From contig CABJCJ010000042.1 of assembly GCA_902364065.1 (NCBI GenBank), forward strand, positions 1 to 16,010: a stretch of 16,010 nucleotides of DNA. The letters run 5' to 3'. Each line of letters opens with the position of its first letter. Position 1 is the first letter of the stretch. A program made the translations under genes and the position numbers. The stretch comes from Veillonellaceae bacterium SB90 (GTDB lineage: Bacteria > Bacillota > Negativicutes > Selenomonadales > Selenomonadaceae). This document shows positions 14,936 to 16,010 of this stretch, piece after piece. Below the pieces are notes generated by a model. The model saw only the letters and a program-made list of their open reading frames with translations, did not search any database and had not been told where the DNA came from.

Positions 14936-15964
14936 TCACTTTCCGAAACTGCAGAAGGGATAATGACAGGGCTTGCAGCCCATGCAGAGACCCCCGACGC
15001 CCAAGCGGTCGAGATCGTTTTTCGGGATGTCCTCTCCCGTCAGCAGCCGCGGCAGCACCAGATCGAAGATCGTGGCCGGACTGTACATCACGCAGCCCGG
15101 CAGGCCGGCGATCGGCACGCGCCGGCCTTCCTTCTCCCAATAGGCCAGCAGGAACATGGCGCCGGGCAGCACCGGCACCCCGTACGTCACCACGCGGCTC
15201 GCGGCGGCCCGGATGGCCGCGGGCGTCCGGTCGTCCGGATCCACGCTCATGCCGCCCGTGCAGAGCACCATATCCATGCCGAGTGCCAGGAGCTCCTCAA
15301 TCTTCGCCTGCGTGTGCTCCATCACATCATCGGAGAGGCGGTGCTCATCGATCTGCAGGCCGAAGGCCTTCAGCTTGGCGGCGATGACCGGCGTGAACGT
15401 ATCCTTGATGCGGCCCGCGAAGACCTCGGTGCCGGTCGTGACCACGCCGACCTTCATCTTCCGGTACGGGCGAAGCTCCATGAGCGGTTTATCTCCGGCC
15501 AGCTTTCGCACCGCCTCCATCTTCTCCTTGTCGATGACGAGCGGGATCACGCGCATGCCCGCGAGCTTCGTGCCCTTCTTCACGGGGAAATGCTGGGGAA
15601 TGGTGGCAATGGCGATATCGCCGATTCCGTTGATGGCCGCGAGACGCTCCTCATCCACATGGAAAACGCCGTCATGCTGAGCCGTCAGCTCGATCTTGCC
15701 CTCCTTGGGCTCTGAGGCGGCCATGCCCTGGTTCTGCGTGAGCTGGCGCAGGATCTCCGCGCCTTCGTCCTCATGGAGTTTCGTGCCGTCATTTTCCCAG
15801 ACGAAGATGTGGTCTTTGCCCATGGAGAGGAGGACCGGTATATCCTCTTCCTGTATCACGTGCCCCTTGCGGAAACGCGCATCCTTCGTCACGCCCCGGA
15901 TGATCTGGGTCAGGTCATGACAGAGCACCTTGCCGACAGCCTCTTCCACCCGTATCTCTTTCAT
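14936..15964 (-). CDS. Molybdopterin-binding domain protein with C-terminal cysteine cluster
   Basis: This 342-residue protein belongs to a family in anaerobic Firmicutes that is related to MoeA/MogA but lacks the full MoeA layout. Residues ~1-60 begin with VEEAVGKVLCHDLTQI, typical of the family. Residues ~170-310 form a MoCF-type molybdopterin-binding domain: KVGVVTTGTEVFAGRI, LCTGGMSVDPDDRTPAAI and PIAGLPGCVMYSPATIFDL. The tail GLCMGCKPCHYPFCSFGK has Cys327, Cys330, Cys333 and Cys338 in a C-x2-C-x2-C-x4-C pattern that could hold zinc or an Fe-S cluster. The precise role is not known; handling or delivery of the cofactor is an inference from the domain and the operon. The ATG at 15964 follows GGGAGAG. 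It is the first gene of the operon seen here; no convincing promoter lies in the 46 bases to the edge, so transcription may begin outside. Confidence 0.85.
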   Translation of the reverse strand: MKEIRVEEAVGKVLCHDLTQIIRGVTKDARFRKGHVIQEEDIPVLLSMGKDHIFVWENDGTKLHEDEGAEILRQLTQNQGMAASEPKEGKIELTAQHDGVFHVDEERLAAINGIGDIAIATIPQHFPVKKGTKLAGMRVIPLVIDKEKMEAVRKLAGDKPLMELRPYRKMKVGVVTTGTEVFAGRIKDTFTPVIAAKLKAFGLQIDEHRLSDDVMEHTQAKIEELLALGMDMVLCTGGMSVDPDDRTPAAIRAAASRVVTYGVPVLPGAMFLLAYWEKEGRRVPIAGLPGCVMYSPATIFDLVLPRLLTGEDIPKNDLDRLGVGGLCMGCKPCHYPFCSFGK

Positions 15965-16010
15965 AAAAAATCTCTCCCTATATAATCTTCATTAATCTCT
16001 TGAATGCTCC

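Noticed and set aside
13685..15715. 676-codon open frame on the plus strand opposite moeA and the molybdopterin-binding protein
   Set aside because: It is a shadow of two genes with full motif support; its histidine- and arginine-rich translation is typical of antisense GC-rich frames.
1..16010. CRISPR array, tRNA or rRNA genes
   Set aside because: No regularly spaced repeats and no recognisable tRNA or rRNA sequence were seen on either strand by eye.

Overview
The window holds a compact anaerobic nitrate-respiration locus with its own molybdenum-cofactor genes, and a decayed insertion-sequence fragment at the left edge. The organism looks like a high-GC member of the Firmicutes in the broad sense. 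The signs are strong AGGAGG-type ribosome sites, GTG and TTG starts, a Bacillus-type Fnr with C-terminal cysteines, and fused cofactor proteins. A Negativicutes/Selenomonadaceae-like host is my best guess, but it is an inference from style and not from any marker gene.

Left part (1-1217, minus strand): an AT-rich, broken IS607-family tnpA (serine recombinase with a MerR-like DNA-binding head), then a small SAM-dependent methyltransferase of unknown substrate. The IS gene has lost its catalytic middle and carries a frameshift and a stop.

Middle (1338-7767, plus strand): the narGHJI operon for the membrane-bound respiratory nitrate reductase. It is preceded by a clean Crp/Fnr-type palindrome (GTGAT-N4-ATCAC), whose centre lies 41.5 bases upstream of the start inferred from a TAAAAT -10 box. 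The genes are tightly coupled: narH, narJ and narI each start inside the end of the gene before. All metal ligands seen in the E. coli enzyme are present, but narG has a one-base frame change near 4504-4515. That change splits it into a 1043-codon part and a ~180-residue tail. It is either a sequencing error or a recent inactivating mutation. A strong bidirectional terminator closes the operon.

Centre right (7792-9908): fnr (minus) and narK (plus) are divergent. Fnr is the likely oxygen-sensing activator of nar, and NarK is the nitrate/nitrite transporter. A second bidirectional hairpin (9965-10020) separates narK from the genes converging on it.

Right part (10123-15964, minus strand): a five-gene molybdenum-cofactor operon, transcribed from the right edge toward narK. 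It encodes a molybdopterin-binding-domain protein with a cysteine-rich tail, MoeA, MoaA, a MOSC-MogA fusion and an unusual MobA-MobB-MoaC triple fusion. These supply most steps from GTP to Mo-bis-MGD, the cofactor NarG needs. MoaD, MoaE, MoeB, a molybdate transporter and a NarXL-type nitrate sensor are not in the window.

No previously unknown system is evident. The most notable points are the narG frame change, the MobA-MobB-MoaC fusion with a strong internal start for MoaC, the Bacillus-type Fe-S ligand set in Fnr with a matching operator upstream of narG, and the internally deleted IS607 gene with a palindrome over its promoter and ribosome site.
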